Of a stretch of DNA of 64,000 nucleotides, positions 40,955 through 49,982 are shown piece after piece. The number at the start of each line of letters is the position of its first letter. Within the stretch, counting starts at the first letter, position 1. Made by a program: the position numbers and the translations under genes. This DNA is from Scandinavium sp002470465 (lineage in GTDB: Bacteria > Pseudomonadota > Gammaproteobacteria > Enterobacterales > Enterobacteriaceae), in the NCBI RefSeq assembly GCF_040750395.1, contig NZ_JBFLVD010000012.1, forward strand, positions 124,001 through 188,000, given 5' to 3'. The notes below the pieces were generated by a model. That model had not been told where the DNA came from, searched no databases, and saw nothing but the letters and a program-made list of their open reading frames with translations.

Positions 40955-43234
40955 TTACGTCTGCGCCTGACGCAGCGCCTGTGCAAGCTGCGTTCGGGTA
41001 AAGGGTTTTCGCAGCAGCGCCACGTCCGGCAGCTGCGGGTTGTTTGCCGGACGCAGATCCTGACCGCTGATCATCAGCACGGCGACCTGCGGATGGTAAG
41101 TGCGCGCGTGATTCACCACTTCCGCACCGCTCAGCCTGCCCGGCAGCATCAAATCACTTATCAGCATCGCTATCTCTTCTGAGGCATCAAGTAGCGCGAT
41201 AGCCTGATCGCCGTCGGCGGCCTCCAGCGTCAGCCAGCCCAGCTGGTGCAGCTGTTCGCACAGAGTCTGACGCACGTCGGTTTCGTCCTCCAGCACCAGC
41301 GCCAGCCGTTCGGCGGGTAGCTCATCGGCCACGATGGCTTCCGGCAATCGTTCCACTGCCTGTAGCGTCGAACGTGGCAGCTGTAGCCGTACCGTGGTGC
41401 CCTGCCCCGGCGCGCTCTCGATTTCCACCCGCCCGCCGGACTGGCGGACAAACCCGTAGACCATCGACAGCCCGAGTCCGCTGCCGCTGCCGGTCTGCTT
41501 AGTGGTGAAGAACGGCTCGAACACCTGCGTCTTTACCTCCTGCGACATGCCGCTGCCGTGGTCGATCACCTCAATGGCCACCATATCCTGCCTGCGCCCG
41601 TCGCTGCGGGTGACGCGCTGATTCCAGGTGCGAATTTTGATAACGCCGGACTGCCCGTCCATCGCATCGCGGGCGTTCATCACCAGGTTGATAATGGCGT
41701 TCTCAAGCTGACCAACGTCGATCCACGCCGACCAAGCCGGGCTTTGGGCCTCAATATCCAGCGTCAGCGTGGAGGGCAAGGAGTGGCGCATCAGTTCGCC
41801 GAGGTTCTCCAGCAGTCCCTTCATCTCAACGGCGTGCGGATGCAGCGACTGCTTACGCGAGAACGCCAGCAGGCGCTGGGTAAGCAGGGCTCCGCGCTCG
41901 GCGGCTTTCAGCGCCCGGGAGATACGCGCCTCATCGTCTTCGTTCGGCTTCACCAGCTCGAGGCTGCCGACAATCACCGCCAGCAGGTTATTGAAATCGT
42001 GGGCCAGGCCACCGGTCAGCTGTCCGACCGCCTTCATTTTCTGGCTGTGCAGCAGGGCATCCTCCAGCCCCTGGCGCTCGATGCGATCGAGCTCCATCTG
42101 CGTTGTCTTTTGCTTCAGCAGCCTTGAGGCGTGCTCAAGCGAAGCGGTGTTGCGGGCAAATACGCTGAAGGCACGCGCCAGTTCACCCAGCTCATCGCGC
42201 CGCTGCAATGCAGGCACGGAAACGTCCTGCTCGCCGTGGGCCAGCCGCGACATCGCCGAGGAGATGGCGTTCAGGTTCGAGCCCAGGTTGCGATAGATAT
42301 ACCAGCCCGCAAAGCCGGTGATGATCAGCGCCAGCAGGGCAAAGCTGACGATCAGGTCAACAATCGACCCCAGCTCGCGATGGCTTTCGGCCACGCGTTG
42401 TTCGGATGAACGCGCCACCTGCATCACGTACTGATTGATGTCGTCGTTGAGGATGGCGACCAGCGCTTTGATGTGGAACATGTACCAGCTGATAGCCAGA
42501 TCGCTTTGCTCAAGCTTTACGGAGAGCGGCGCCAGCTTGTGCAGCTCAGCGTTAAAGTCCGGCAGGATAAAGGCGATGGGAAGATCGGCGCTTGCCTGCG
42601 GCACGCCAGCCATCACCACGTCCAGCTGACGCACCACCGAACGCGGCGTCGGCGTTTCAATTGCCGCCGTCATCAGCCGATCCATTTCCTTCAGCAGGCG
42701 CTCATCCAGCGAACCTTCGCCAGGACGCTGGTTAATCGTTTCCAGATGTCGCAGATAGCTCTGATTCTGATAGAGGGAACTTAGCAGAGCGTTACGCTCA
42801 AGATGGCGCTGCTGGCCGCGCTGTAGCATCCCTTCCACGCTTTGCTGAAGTTCATTGCTGCGCTGGATAATACGCTGCACCAGCTCCGGTTCATGGCTTG
42901 CCAGGGGTGCGGCGGCCAGCTGGTCGAGAGAGTGTTTCAGCGCGCTTTGCGTTGCCTGTAAACGCTCCGCTTCACCTTTGTATTCCAGCGCGCCAACGAC
43001 CTGTGAAAGCCGCACCGCCGCCGTCGCCACGTTCGCCGTATCGCGCGCCAGGTTCATGCTGCTGGTGACGTCATCAAAGGTCTGCTGCTGCACCTGCTCC
43101 TGGATCTGACTGGCGTGACGAAAGCCCAGCACCGCCGCCGCACTCACCATCAGCGTCACCGCCACCACCAGCAGGTTGAAAAACAGCAGGCGGCCGCGGG
43201 CGCTGGTAAAGAACGAGGGTTGGCGTAGTGGCAT
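40955..43234 (-). CDS. Hybrid sensor histidine kinase flanking the sugar locus
   Basis: A 759-residue inner-membrane hybrid kinase. TM1 is about 18-38, followed by a large helical periplasmic sensor (about 39-292), TM2 about 293-313, HAMP about 314-368, then a phosphoacceptor domain with His412 in GGLAHDFNNLL. The HATPase domain (about 515-630) has NLVMNARDAM, DHGSGM and GSGSGLGLSMV. The C-terminal receiver (about 645-755) has Asp694 in ISDLMLPG. It faces away from the ABC/isomerase operon and most likely works with the OmpR-type regulator at 49983 on the far side. A histidine phosphotransfer domain is not present in the protein. Confidence 0.88.
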   Translation of the reverse strand: MPLRQPSFFTSARGRLLFFNLLVVAVTLMVSAAAVLGFRHASQIQEQVQQQTFDDVTSSMNLARDTANVATAAVRLSQVVGALEYKGEAERLQATQSALKHSLDQLAAAPLASHEPELVQRIIQRSNELQQSVEGMLQRGQQRHLERNALLSSLYQNQSYLRHLETINQRPGEGSLDERLLKEMDRLMTAAIETPTPRSVVRQLDVVMAGVPQASADLPIAFILPDFNAELHKLAPLSVKLEQSDLAISWYMFHIKALVAILNDDINQYVMQVARSSEQRVAESHRELGSIVDLIVSFALLALIITGFAGWYIYRNLGSNLNAISSAMSRLAHGEQDVSVPALQRRDELGELARAFSVFARNTASLEHASRLLKQKTTQMELDRIERQGLEDALLHSQKMKAVGQLTGGLAHDFNNLLAVIVGSLELVKPNEDDEARISRALKAAERGALLTQRLLAFSRKQSLHPHAVEMKGLLENLGELMRHSLPSTLTLDIEAQSPAWSAWIDVGQLENAIINLVMNARDAMDGQSGVIKIRTWNQRVTRSDGRRQDMVAIEVIDHGSGMSQEVKTQVFEPFFTTKQTGSGSGLGLSMVYGFVRQSGGRVEIESAPGQGTTVRLQLPRSTLQAVERLPEAIVADELPAERLALVLEDETDVRQTLCEQLHQLGWLTLEAADGDQAIALLDASEEIAMLISDLMLPGRLSGAEVVNHARTYHPQVAVLMISGQDLRPANNPQLPDVALLRKPFTRTQLAQALRQAQT

Positions 43235-43263
43235 GGTATCTCCGTTTGTGAGCTTCGTGCATA

Positions 43264-43378
43264 CCCTCTCCCCGGCCCTCTCCCAAAAGGGAGAGGGAGA
43301 AAACCAAACCGGCTCCGGTCGCGTAAGGGAGAATGCCGATCGGTTCCCTCTCCCTCCGGGAGAGGGTCAGGGAGAGGG
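43264..43378. repeat. Complete 115-bp CCCTCTCCC palindromic element
   Basis: Same architecture and length as the copy at 32214: two hairpin halves (CCCTCTCCC...GGGAGAGGG) with inverted outer ends and a GC-rich spacer. It lies in the divergent gap between the kinase and the ABC operon. Confidence 0.87.
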
Positions 43379-43411
43379 CTGACTGTGACCCGAATCAAAT
43401 TCCCCGCACTA

Positions 43412-43436
43412 TGACAAATATGAACGGCCTCTGACA
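43412..43436 (+). promoter_or_regulatory. Candidate response-regulator binding repeats upstream of the sugar operon
   Basis: TGACAAATATG (43412) and TGACATTTTG (43432) are direct repeats spaced 20 bases, about two helical turns. They sit 60-85 bases before the first gene in a region with no good -35 element, which fits an activator-dependent promoter. Confidence 0.35.
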
Positions 43437-43496
43437 TTTTGCATTTACTTTCCTGTGATGGACTGCTGATATCGACCTTCCCTCAGGAGTTGCGCC

Positions 43497-45017
43497 ATGA
43501 ATCAGACGCCGGTACTTGAGATGCGCAATATCGCCAAAGCGTTCGGCAAGTTTTATGCGCTGAAAGGCGTGGATTTAACGGTATTTCCCGGCGAAATCCA
43601 CGCCCTGATGGGGGAAAACGGCGCAGGCAAAAGCACGCTAATGAAAATCCTCGCCGGGGCCTATACCGCCACCAGCGGCGAGATCCTGATCGACGGCAAG
43701 CCCCGCGCTATCAAAGGGCCGAAAGATGCGCTGGCAGCGGGCATTACCCTGATTTATCAGGAGATGCAGCTGGCCCCAAATCTAACCGTCGCTGAGAACA
43801 TTTTCCTCGGCAGCGAGCTGTCCCGGGGCGGGCTGGTACAGCGGAGAACCATGGTCGCTCAGGCGCAGGAGGTCATTAACCGCTTCGGAGCACAGTTCAA
43901 AGCCACCGATCGGGTAATGAAGCTCACCATTGCCGAACAGCAGCAGGTGGAGATCGCCCGCGCGCTGCACCGCAATAGCCGCATTCTGGTGATGGATGAA
44001 CCCACCGCGGCCCTCTCCTCCCGCGAAACCCATCGCCTGTTCGAACTCATTTTGCGCCTGCGCGACGAAGGGATGGCAATCATCTACATCAGCCACCGCA
44101 TGGCGGAAGTGTATGAGCTCTCCGACCGCGTCAGCGTCCTGCGCGACGGGCAGTACGTTGGCAGCCTGATGCGCGACAAGCTCAACGCCTCCGAGCTGGT
44201 GCGCATGATGGTGGGCCGCCCGCTGAGCGATCTGTTCAACAAAGAGCGTGATATTCCCCACGGCCAGCCGCGCCTCAACGTTCATCATCTGACGGACGGC
44301 GGCAAAGTACAGCCATGCAGCCTGCTGGTGCGCTCTGGCGAAATCGTCGGCCTGGCAGGCTTAGTGGGTGCGGGCCGCTCCGAACTGGCGCAGCTGATTT
44401 TCGGCGTGCGTAAAGCCACCGGCGGCGTGATTGAAGTGGACGGCGAACCCGTGCTTATTCACTCCCCGCGCGAAGCTATTGATTTAGGCATCGGCTTCCT
44501 CACCGAAAACCGCAAAGAGCAGGGGCTGTTCCTCGAACTGGCTGCGCAGGAAAACATCACCATGGCGACGCTCGAGCGTGACGCGCATTACGGCATGCTC
44601 GATCGCAAAAAGGCGCAAAGCATTTCCGACGACGCCATTAAATTGCTGAATATTCGCGTGCCGCATTCCCAGGTGCGGGCGGGCGGCCTGTCCGGCGGCA
44701 ACCAGCAGAAGCTGCTGATCTCCCGCTGGGTGGCCATTGGCCCGCGCATTCTGATCCTCGATGAACCAACGCGCGGCGTGGACGTCGGCGCGAAAAGCGA
44801 GATCTACCGCATCATGAACCAGATGGCGCGTCAGGGCGTGGCCATCCTGATGATCTCCAGCGAGCTGCCGGAAATCGTCGGCATGAGCGACCGGGTGTAC
44901 GTCATGCGCGAGGGCAGCATTGCCGGTGAACTGCTGAACCACGACATCACCCAGGAAAATATTATGACGCTCGCCACGGGCGTGAACGAATCCCACCACC
45001 AGGCGGTACAACCATGA
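43497..45017 (+). CDS. Sugar ABC importer, duplicated ATPase subunit (RbsA/XylG type)
   Basis: A 506-residue protein with two ABC domains. The first has Walker A GENGAGKST (about 41), TIAEQQQVEIARAL and VMDEPTAAL. The second has a degenerate Walker A, GLVGAGRSEL (about 289), signature LSGGNQQKLLISRWV and LILDEPTRGVD. This is the CUT2 layout used for pentoses and other monosaccharides. A CTCAGGAGTTGCGCC ribosome site precedes ATG. It overlaps the permease gene by four bases. Substrate is inferred from the isomerase downstream. Confidence 0.93.
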   Translation: MNQTPVLEMRNIAKAFGKFYALKGVDLTVFPGEIHALMGENGAGKSTLMKILAGAYTATSGEILIDGKPRAIKGPKDALAAGITLIYQEMQLAPNLTVAENIFLGSELSRGGLVQRRTMVAQAQEVINRFGAQFKATDRVMKLTIAEQQQVEIARALHRNSRILVMDEPTAALSSRETHRLFELILRLRDEGMAIIYISHRMAEVYELSDRVSVLRDGQYVGSLMRDKLNASELVRMMVGRPLSDLFNKERDIPHGQPRLNVHHLTDGGKVQPCSLLVRSGEIVGLAGLVGAGRSELAQLIFGVRKATGGVIEVDGEPVLIHSPREAIDLGIGFLTENRKEQGLFLELAAQENITMATLERDAHYGMLDRKKAQSISDDAIKLLNIRVPHSQVRAGGLSGGNQQKLLISRWVAIGPRILILDEPTRGVDVGAKSEIYRIMNQMARQGVAILMISSELPEIVGMSDRVYVMREGSIAGELLNHDITQENIMTLATGVNESHHQAVQP

Positions 45018-46021
45018 CCACGCAAAAAGAGAATTCCGTGCCTTCGCCGCAGCAGGTGGCAAAAACCTCGGCCCGCAAAATGCTGATGGGCGATCTGATG
45101 CAGACCGTGGGGATCCTGCCGATCCTAATCCTGATTGTGGCGGTATTTGGCTTCGTTGCGTCGAACTTCTTCACCGAAAGCAATCTGCTGAACATTACCC
45201 GCCAGGCGTCGATCAACATCGTGCTGGCAGCGGGGATGACCTTCATCATTCTCACCGGCGGGATAGACCTTTCCGTGGGTTCCATTTTGGGCACCACGGC
45301 GGTGGCGGCAATGGTGGTATCGCTGATCCCTGAATTTGCCATGCTCTCAATTCCCGCCGCGCTGATGCTCGGCCTGCTGCTCGGGCTGTTTAATGGCGCA
45401 CTGGTCGCTTTCGCCGGACTGCCGCCGTTTATCGTCACGCTCGGCACCTATACGGCGCTGCGCGGTGCGGCTTATCTGCTGGCGGACGGCACGACGGTGA
45501 TCAACTCCAATATCAGCTTCGAATGGATCGGCAACGACTATCTCGGGCCCATTCCGTGGCTGGTAGTGATCGCGCTGGCGGTGATCGTGGTGTGCTGGTT
45601 CATCCTGCGCCGCACCACCCTCGGCGTTCACATTTACGCGGTCGGGGGCAACATGCAGGCGGCGCGCCTGACGGGCATTAAGGTGTGGCTGGTGCTGTTG
45701 TTTGTGTATGGCATGAGCGGCCTGCTCTCCGGGCTCGGCGGGGTGATGAGCGCCTCGCGGCTCTACAGCGCCAACGGCAACCTCGGCATGGGCTACGAGC
45801 TGGACGCCATCGCGGCGGTGATTCTCGGCGGCACCAGCTTCGTCGGCGGCATCGGCACCATCACCGGCACGCTGGTGGGGGCGCTGATTATCGCCACGCT
45901 CAACAACGGCATGACGCTGATGGGCGTCTCCTACTTCTGGCAACTGGTGATCAAAGGGGCGGTGATCATCATTGCGGTACTGATCGACAAATACCGTACC
46001 CGACACCATCAAAGTGCATAA
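45014..46021 (+). CDS. Sugar ABC importer, membrane subunit (RbsC type)
   Basis: A 335-residue permease with about eight to ten hydrophobic segments. The CUT2 hallmarks GGIDLSVGSILGTTAV and the EAA-like loop YAVGGNMQAARLTGIKV (near 210) are clear. A hydrophilic N-terminus of about 30 residues precedes the first helix. It is coupled to the ATPase gene and followed by a REP pair before the binding-protein gene. Confidence 0.93.
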   Translation: MTTQKENSVPSPQQVAKTSARKMLMGDLMQTVGILPILILIVAVFGFVASNFFTESNLLNITRQASINIVLAAGMTFIILTGGIDLSVGSILGTTAVAAMVVSLIPEFAMLSIPAALMLGLLLGLFNGALVAFAGLPPFIVTLGTYTALRGAAYLLADGTTVINSNISFEWIGNDYLGPIPWLVVIALAVIVVCWFILRRTTLGVHIYAVGGNMQAARLTGIKVWLVLLFVYGMSGLLSGLGGVMSASRLYSANGNLGMGYELDAIAAVILGGTSFVGGIGTITGTLVGALIIATLNNGMTLMGVSYFWQLVIKGAVIIIAVLIDKYRTRHHQSA

Positions 46022-46023
46022 AC

Positions 46024-46105
46024 CTGCCGGATGCGGCGTGTCCGCCTATCCAGCCTACCGATCCGTAGGCCTGATAAGCGCAGCGCCATCAGGCACTCAC
46101 AACAA
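46024..46105. repeat. REP pair inside the sugar operon
   Basis: Units TGCCGGATGCGGCGTGTCCGCC / TATCCAGCCTACC and CGTAGGCCTGATAAGCGC / GCCATCAGGCA, between the permease and the binding protein. REP pairs in this position often help set different expression levels within importer operons. Confidence 0.85.
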
Positions 46106-46131
46106 AAAGTACTCTACATGAGGAAAGTCAT

Positions 46132-47073
46132 ATGCGTTTGAAGCCCATTGCTATTACGCTCTGTGCGGGAGCGCTGCTAACCGCAGCGCCGTTCACCCAG
46201 GCCAAAGAGCTGAAGTCCATCGGCGTGACGGTCGGCGACCTTGCCAACCCGTTCTTCGTGCAAATAACCAAAGGGGCTGAGCTGGAAGCCCGCAAACTGG
46301 CTGGCGATAACGTGAAGGTGACGCTGGTCTCCAGCGGCTACGATCTCGGCCAACAGGTCACGCAGATCGATAACTTTATCGCCGCGAAGGTCGATATGAT
46401 CATTCTTAACGCCGCGGATTCCAAAGGCATTGGCCCGGCGGTGAAGCGCGCGAAAGAAGCGGGGATCGTGGTCGTGGCGGTTGACGTGGCGGCCGAAGGG
46501 GCCGACGCAACCATCACTTCCGATAACACCCAGGCGGGCGAAATGGCCTGTAAATACATCACCGATCGCCTGAACGGCAAAGGCAACGTGGTGATCATCA
46601 ACGGGCCGCCGGTTTCCGCCGTGCAGAACCGCGTAGAAGGCTGTCAGACCGAGTTCAAAAAGCATCCTGACATCAAGGTGCTGTCTGACAACCAGAACGC
46701 CAAAGGCAGCCGCGAAGGCGGGCTGGAGGTGATGACTTCGCTGCTGGCAGCGAATCCGAAGATCGACGGCGTGTTCGCGATTAACGATCCAACGGCGATC
46801 GGTGCCGATCTGGCCGCGAAACAGGCGCAGCGTAAAGAGTTCTTTATCGTCGGTGTCGACGGCAGTCCGGACGGTGAAGAAGCGCTGAAGCGCGAGAACT
46901 CGCTGTTTGTGGCAACGCCTGCGCAGGATCCGCAGGTAATGGCAGCAAAAGCGGTGGAAATCGGCTATGACATACTACAGGGCAAACCTGCGCCGAAAGA
47001 GCCCGTGCTGATCCCGGTGACGTTAATCGATAAGAAAAACATCGGAACGTATAAGGGCTGGACGGTTAAGTAA
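46132..47073 (+). CDS. Periplasmic sugar-binding protein (RbsB type)
   Basis: A 313-residue type I periplasmic binding protein with signal peptide (cleavage after about residue 24, TQAKE). The motifs GVTVGDLANPFFVQITKGAE and VVAVDVAAEGADATITSDN are typical for aldose-binding members. It delivers sugar to the RbsA/RbsC-like pair upstream. Ligand specificity cannot be read from sequence; an aldopentose or aldohexose used by the isomerase at 47204 is expected. Confidence 0.92.
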   Translation: MRLKPIAITLCAGALLTAAPFTQAKELKSIGVTVGDLANPFFVQITKGAELEARKLAGDNVKVTLVSSGYDLGQQVTQIDNFIAAKVDMIILNAADSKGIGPAVKRAKEAGIVVVAVDVAAEGADATITSDNTQAGEMACKYITDRLNGKGNVVIINGPPVSAVQNRVEGCQTEFKKHPDIKVLSDNQNAKGSREGGLEVMTSLLAANPKIDGVFAINDPTAIGADLAAKQAQRKEFFIVGVDGSPDGEEALKRENSLFVATPAQDPQVMAAKAVEIGYDILQGKPAPKEPVLIPVTLIDKKNIGTYKGWTVK

Positions 47074-47090
47074 GGATTGTGCAGCCACTT

Positions 47091-47183
47091 CCCCTCACCC
47101 CGGCCCTCTCCCCAAAGGGGCGAGGGGAAACGTCAAAACCGCACCGTACAGTTCCCTCTCCCCTATGGGAGAGGGTTAGGGGT
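47091..47183. repeat. CCCTCTCCC palindromic element, shorter variant
   Basis: Left half CCCCTCACCCCGGCCCTCTC and its arm GGGGCGAGGGGAAA; right half TTCCCTCTCCC...GGGAGAGGGTTAGGGGT. About 20 bases of the spacer and ends are missing compared with the 115-bp copies. It lies just upstream of the isomerase gene. Confidence 0.85.
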
Positions 47184-47203
47184 AACACGCCAAAGGAGAA
47201 TCT

Positions 47204-47899
47204 ATGAAACGCTCCGACATCAACGACATACTCGGTCAGACGCGGCAGTTTTTCTCCATGCACGACGTCCACCTGCCCGCGTTTGCCAGCTTCCCGCCAA
47301 CGAAGTGGCACCAGCTCGACCCGGATGCCTGGCACGAAGTGTTTGCCCTTAAGCTCGGCTGGGACGTCACCGCCTTTGGCGGCACAAATTTTCTGGCGCA
47401 GGGGCTGACCCTCTTTACCCTGCGTAACGGCTCGCCCAACGGTATGCCCTATGAAAAGAGCTACGCGGAAAAAATCATGCACGTGCGCGACGGGCAGGTG
47501 ACGCCGATGCATTTCCACTGGCGCAAGCGGGAAGACATTATCAACCGCGGCGGCGGCAATCTGATTATTGAGCTGTGGAACGCGGATATGAACGCGCAGA
47601 CCGAAAACACCGACGTCACCGTGACGCTCGACGGCTGTCGGCAAACGCATGCCGCAGGCAGCCAGCTTCGGCTGTCGCCGGGGGAAAGCATCTGCCTGCC
47701 GCCGGGGCTTTATCACAGCTTCTGGGGCGAGCGCGGCTTCGGCGACGTGCTGGTGGGAGAAGTCTCCACCGTTAACGATGACGACCACGACAACCACTTC
47801 CTGTTTCCGCTTGAGCGCTACAGCAGCATTGAAGAAGACGAGCCAGCGCATCTGGTGCTGTGCAATGAATACCGCCTTTTCATTAACCATACCCTATAG
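47204..47899 (+). CDS. D-lyxose ketol-isomerase family cupin enzyme
   Basis: A 231-residue cupin-fold isomerase. Metal ligands are visible as H103 and H105 (MHFHW), nearby acidic residues in KREDIINRGGG, and H171 (PPGLYHSF). Cupin sugar isomerases of this type, including one characterised from E. coli O157:H7, interconvert D-lyxose with D-xylulose and D-mannose with D-fructose. Start ATG has AAAGGAGAATCT upstream. The gene is bracketed by a palindromic element and an ERIC-like element. The kinase and aldolase that follow suggest that its ketose product is phosphorylated and cleaved. Confidence 0.88.
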   Translation: MKRSDINDILGQTRQFFSMHDVHLPAFASFPPTKWHQLDPDAWHEVFALKLGWDVTAFGGTNFLAQGLTLFTLRNGSPNGMPYEKSYAEKIMHVRDGQVTPMHFHWRKREDIINRGGGNLIIELWNADMNAQTENTDVTVTLDGCRQTHAAGSQLRLSPGESICLPPGLYHSFWGERGFGDVLVGEVSTVNDDDHDNHFLFPLERYSSIEEDEPAHLVLCNEYRLFINHTL

Positions 47900-47900
47900 A

Positions 47901-48001
47901 TTTCAGGCTGCAGAAAGGCGGCAAGAGAGCAAATCCCGATGCGCTTACCTCAGTAAGTGATTCGGGTTTGCGAATGCCGCCAACGCAACTACAGCCTGAA
48001 A
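47901..48001. repeat. ERIC-like element between isomerase and aldolase genes
   Basis: Terminal inverted repeats TTTCAGGCTG / CAGCCTGAAA, and a core with CAGAAAGGCGGCAAG, GCGCTTACCTCAGTAAGTGA and GAATGCCGCCAACGCAAC, related to but more diverged than the ERIC copy at 9317. It begins right after the isomerase stop. Confidence 0.78.
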
Positions 48002-48026
48002 GATGACGGGTATGAAGGAGAACGCT

Positions 48027-48887
48027 ATGCCTCTGATCTCCCTCGCCGACGGCCTGGCCCACGCTCGCGAGCATCGCTACGCGCTGGGCGCATTTAACGT
48101 CCTCGACTCCCATTTTCTACGCGCACTGTTTGCCGCCGCGGAGCAGGAGCGCTCGCCTTTTATCATCAATATCGCCGAGGTGCATTTTAAGTACCTGTCG
48201 CTGGAATCGCTGGTCGAAGCCGTGCGTTTTGAGGCTTCCCGGCACGACATTCCGGTGGTGCTGAACCTCGATCATGGCCTGCATTTTGAGGCGGTGGTGC
48301 GTGCGCTGCGCCTGGGATTCAGCTCGGTCATGTTCGACGGCTCAACGCTCGATTACGACGAAAATATTCGCCAGACCCGCGAAGTGGTGAAGATGTGCCA
48401 CGCGGTTGGCGTATCGGTTGAGGCAGAACTGGGCGCGGTAGGAGGAGACGAAGGGGGCGCGCTGTACGGTCACGCCGACGAAGCGTTTTTCACCGACCCA
48501 AATCTGGCACGCGAATTCGTCGACAGAACGGGCATTGACGCCCTCGCCGTCGCCATAGGCAACGCCCACGGCAAATACAAAGGCGAGCCGAAGCTCGACT
48601 TCGCCCGCCTCGACGCCATTCGCGAGCAAACCGGCCTGCCGCTGGTGCTGCATGGCGGCTCCGGCATCAGCGATGCGGATTTCCGCCGCGCCATTGAGCT
48701 TGGCATTCACAAAATCAACTTCTACACCGGGATGTCGCAGGCAGCGCTCGCGGCGGTGGAGCAGCGCATAAACCATCGTCAGCCGATTTATGACGAGTTT
48801 GCCGAACTGCTGCTCGGCATTGAAACCGCGATTACCGATACCGTCGCGGAACAGATGCGCATCTTCGGCAGCGTGGGGAAAGCCTGA
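48027..48887 (+). CDS. Class II ketose-bisphosphate aldolase family protein
   Basis: A 286-residue zinc aldolase of the fructose/tagatose-bisphosphate family. Catalytic Asp and Zn-binding His lie in VVLNLDHGLHFE (near 80), the KbaY/GatY-type block GFSSVMFDGS near 105, further His in GNAHGKYKGEP and LHGGSGI. The substrate is a ketose phosphate, cleaved to dihydroxyacetone phosphate and an aldehyde. ATG 48027 has AAGGAGAACGCT upstream and begins the conserved MPLISLADGL; two earlier ATGs lie within the ribosome site region. It overlaps the kinase gene by one base. Confidence 0.9.
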   Translation: MPLISLADGLAHAREHRYALGAFNVLDSHFLRALFAAAEQERSPFIINIAEVHFKYLSLESLVEAVRFEASRHDIPVVLNLDHGLHFEAVVRALRLGFSSVMFDGSTLDYDENIRQTREVVKMCHAVGVSVEAELGAVGGDEGGALYGHADEAFFTDPNLAREFVDRTGIDALAVAIGNAHGKYKGEPKLDFARLDAIREQTGLPLVLHGGSGISDADFRRAIELGIHKINFYTGMSQAALAAVEQRINHRQPIYDEFAELLLGIETAITDTVAEQMRIFGSVGKA

Positions 48888-49894
48888 TGGAGCGCATCGG
48901 CATTATCGCTGCCGGGAATATGCTGGTCGATCACGTGCATAAAATCGTGCAGTGGCCGGAGCGCGGCTGGCTGGCAGAGATCACCCACAGCGAGCGTTCA
49001 ACGGGCGGCGCACCGCTGAACGTGCTGCTGACGCTCGCCAAAATGCGCAGCCACCTGCCGCTGCAGGCGGTCGGGCTGGTGGGCGAAGACAGCGACGGCG
49101 ACTACATCATGGCGATGCTCGACCAGTATCACGTCAACCGTCAGCACGTGCAGCGCACCAGCTTTGCGCCAACGTCAATGTCGCAGGTGATGACCGATCC
49201 CAGCGGCCAGCGCACGTTCTTCCACTCACCTGGCGCGAATCGCCTGCTTGATCTGCCCGCCTTCGACAGGCTGGAAGGATCGATGAAGATCTTCCATCTC
49301 GGCTATCTGCTGCTGCTCGACAGCCTCGATCTGGCTGATAAAGAGTACGGCACCCGCGCCGCTCGCCTGCTGGCCCAGATGCGCGAGAAAGGCTATGAAA
49401 CGTCGCTCGATTTGGTGTCGCGTAAGGGCGACCCGCGCTATCAGCCGCTGGTGCGTCCGGCGTTGCAGCACCTCGATTATCTGGTGATTAACGAACTGGA
49501 GGCGGGAGAATTTAGCGAACTGGCGATTCGTGCCGAAGAGGGAGAACCGATTATCGACAATATCGCCGCTGCCGCCGCGCTGCTGCTGAAAGCTGGCGTG
49601 AAGCAACGGGTGGTGATCCATTGCCCGGAGGGCGCATGGTGTGAAGCGCCGGGCGAAGCAGGGCAATGGGTGCCGTCATGGCGGCTGGAGCAAAGTGAGA
49701 TTATCGGCAGCGTCGGCGCCGGAGATGCTTTCTGCGCCGGGTTCCTGTACGGCTGCCACGAAAAGTGGGGGCTGAAAGAAAGCGTGCAGTTAGCCCACGC
49801 CTGCGCAAGAGCCAGTCTGCAGTGCGCCAACGCAATTGACGGAGCGAAATCGCTCGATGAGCTACAGCTGTTTATCAGTGAACATCAGGCCTGA
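48887..49894 (+). CDS. PfkB-family sugar kinase
   Basis: A 335-residue ribokinase/PfkB-fold kinase. Substrate motif STGGAPLNVLLTLAKM (near 42) and ATP/catalytic motif GSVGAGDAFCAGFLYG (near 279, with the catalytic base Asp) are intact. Coupled to the aldolase by a one-base overlap. It most likely phosphorylates the ketose made by the isomerase, giving the aldolase substrate. Whether it acts on C1 or another position is not readable from sequence. Confidence 0.9.
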   Translation: MERIGIIAAGNMLVDHVHKIVQWPERGWLAEITHSERSTGGAPLNVLLTLAKMRSHLPLQAVGLVGEDSDGDYIMAMLDQYHVNRQHVQRTSFAPTSMSQVMTDPSGQRTFFHSPGANRLLDLPAFDRLEGSMKIFHLGYLLLLDSLDLADKEYGTRAARLLAQMREKGYETSLDLVSRKGDPRYQPLVRPALQHLDYLVINELEAGEFSELAIRAEEGEPIIDNIAAAAALLLKAGVKQRVVIHCPEGAWCEAPGEAGQWVPSWRLEQSEIIGSVGAGDAFCAGFLYGCHEKWGLKESVQLAHACARASLQCANAIDGAKSLDELQLFISEHQA

Positions 49895-49896
49895 AT

Positions 49897-49980
49897 TACC
49901 GGGCGGCGCTTCGCTTGCCCGGGCCTACAACTGCAGCATCAGTTTTTGTAGGCCGGATAAGCGTCAGCGCCATCCGGCAA
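49897..49980. repeat. REP pair between the kinase and the response regulator
   Basis: Units TTACCGGGCGGCGCTTCGC / TTGCCCGGGCCTAC and TTTGTAGGCCGGATAAGCGT / GCCATCCGGCA in a convergent gap. Confidence 0.88.
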
Positions 49981-49982
49981 AA

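Noticed and set aside
43156..43437. Minus-strand frame with VSPLPDPLPEGEG-type sequence ahead of the hybrid kinase
   Set aside because: This is the palindromic element read in one frame, continuing into the kinase gene out of phase; it is not a protein.
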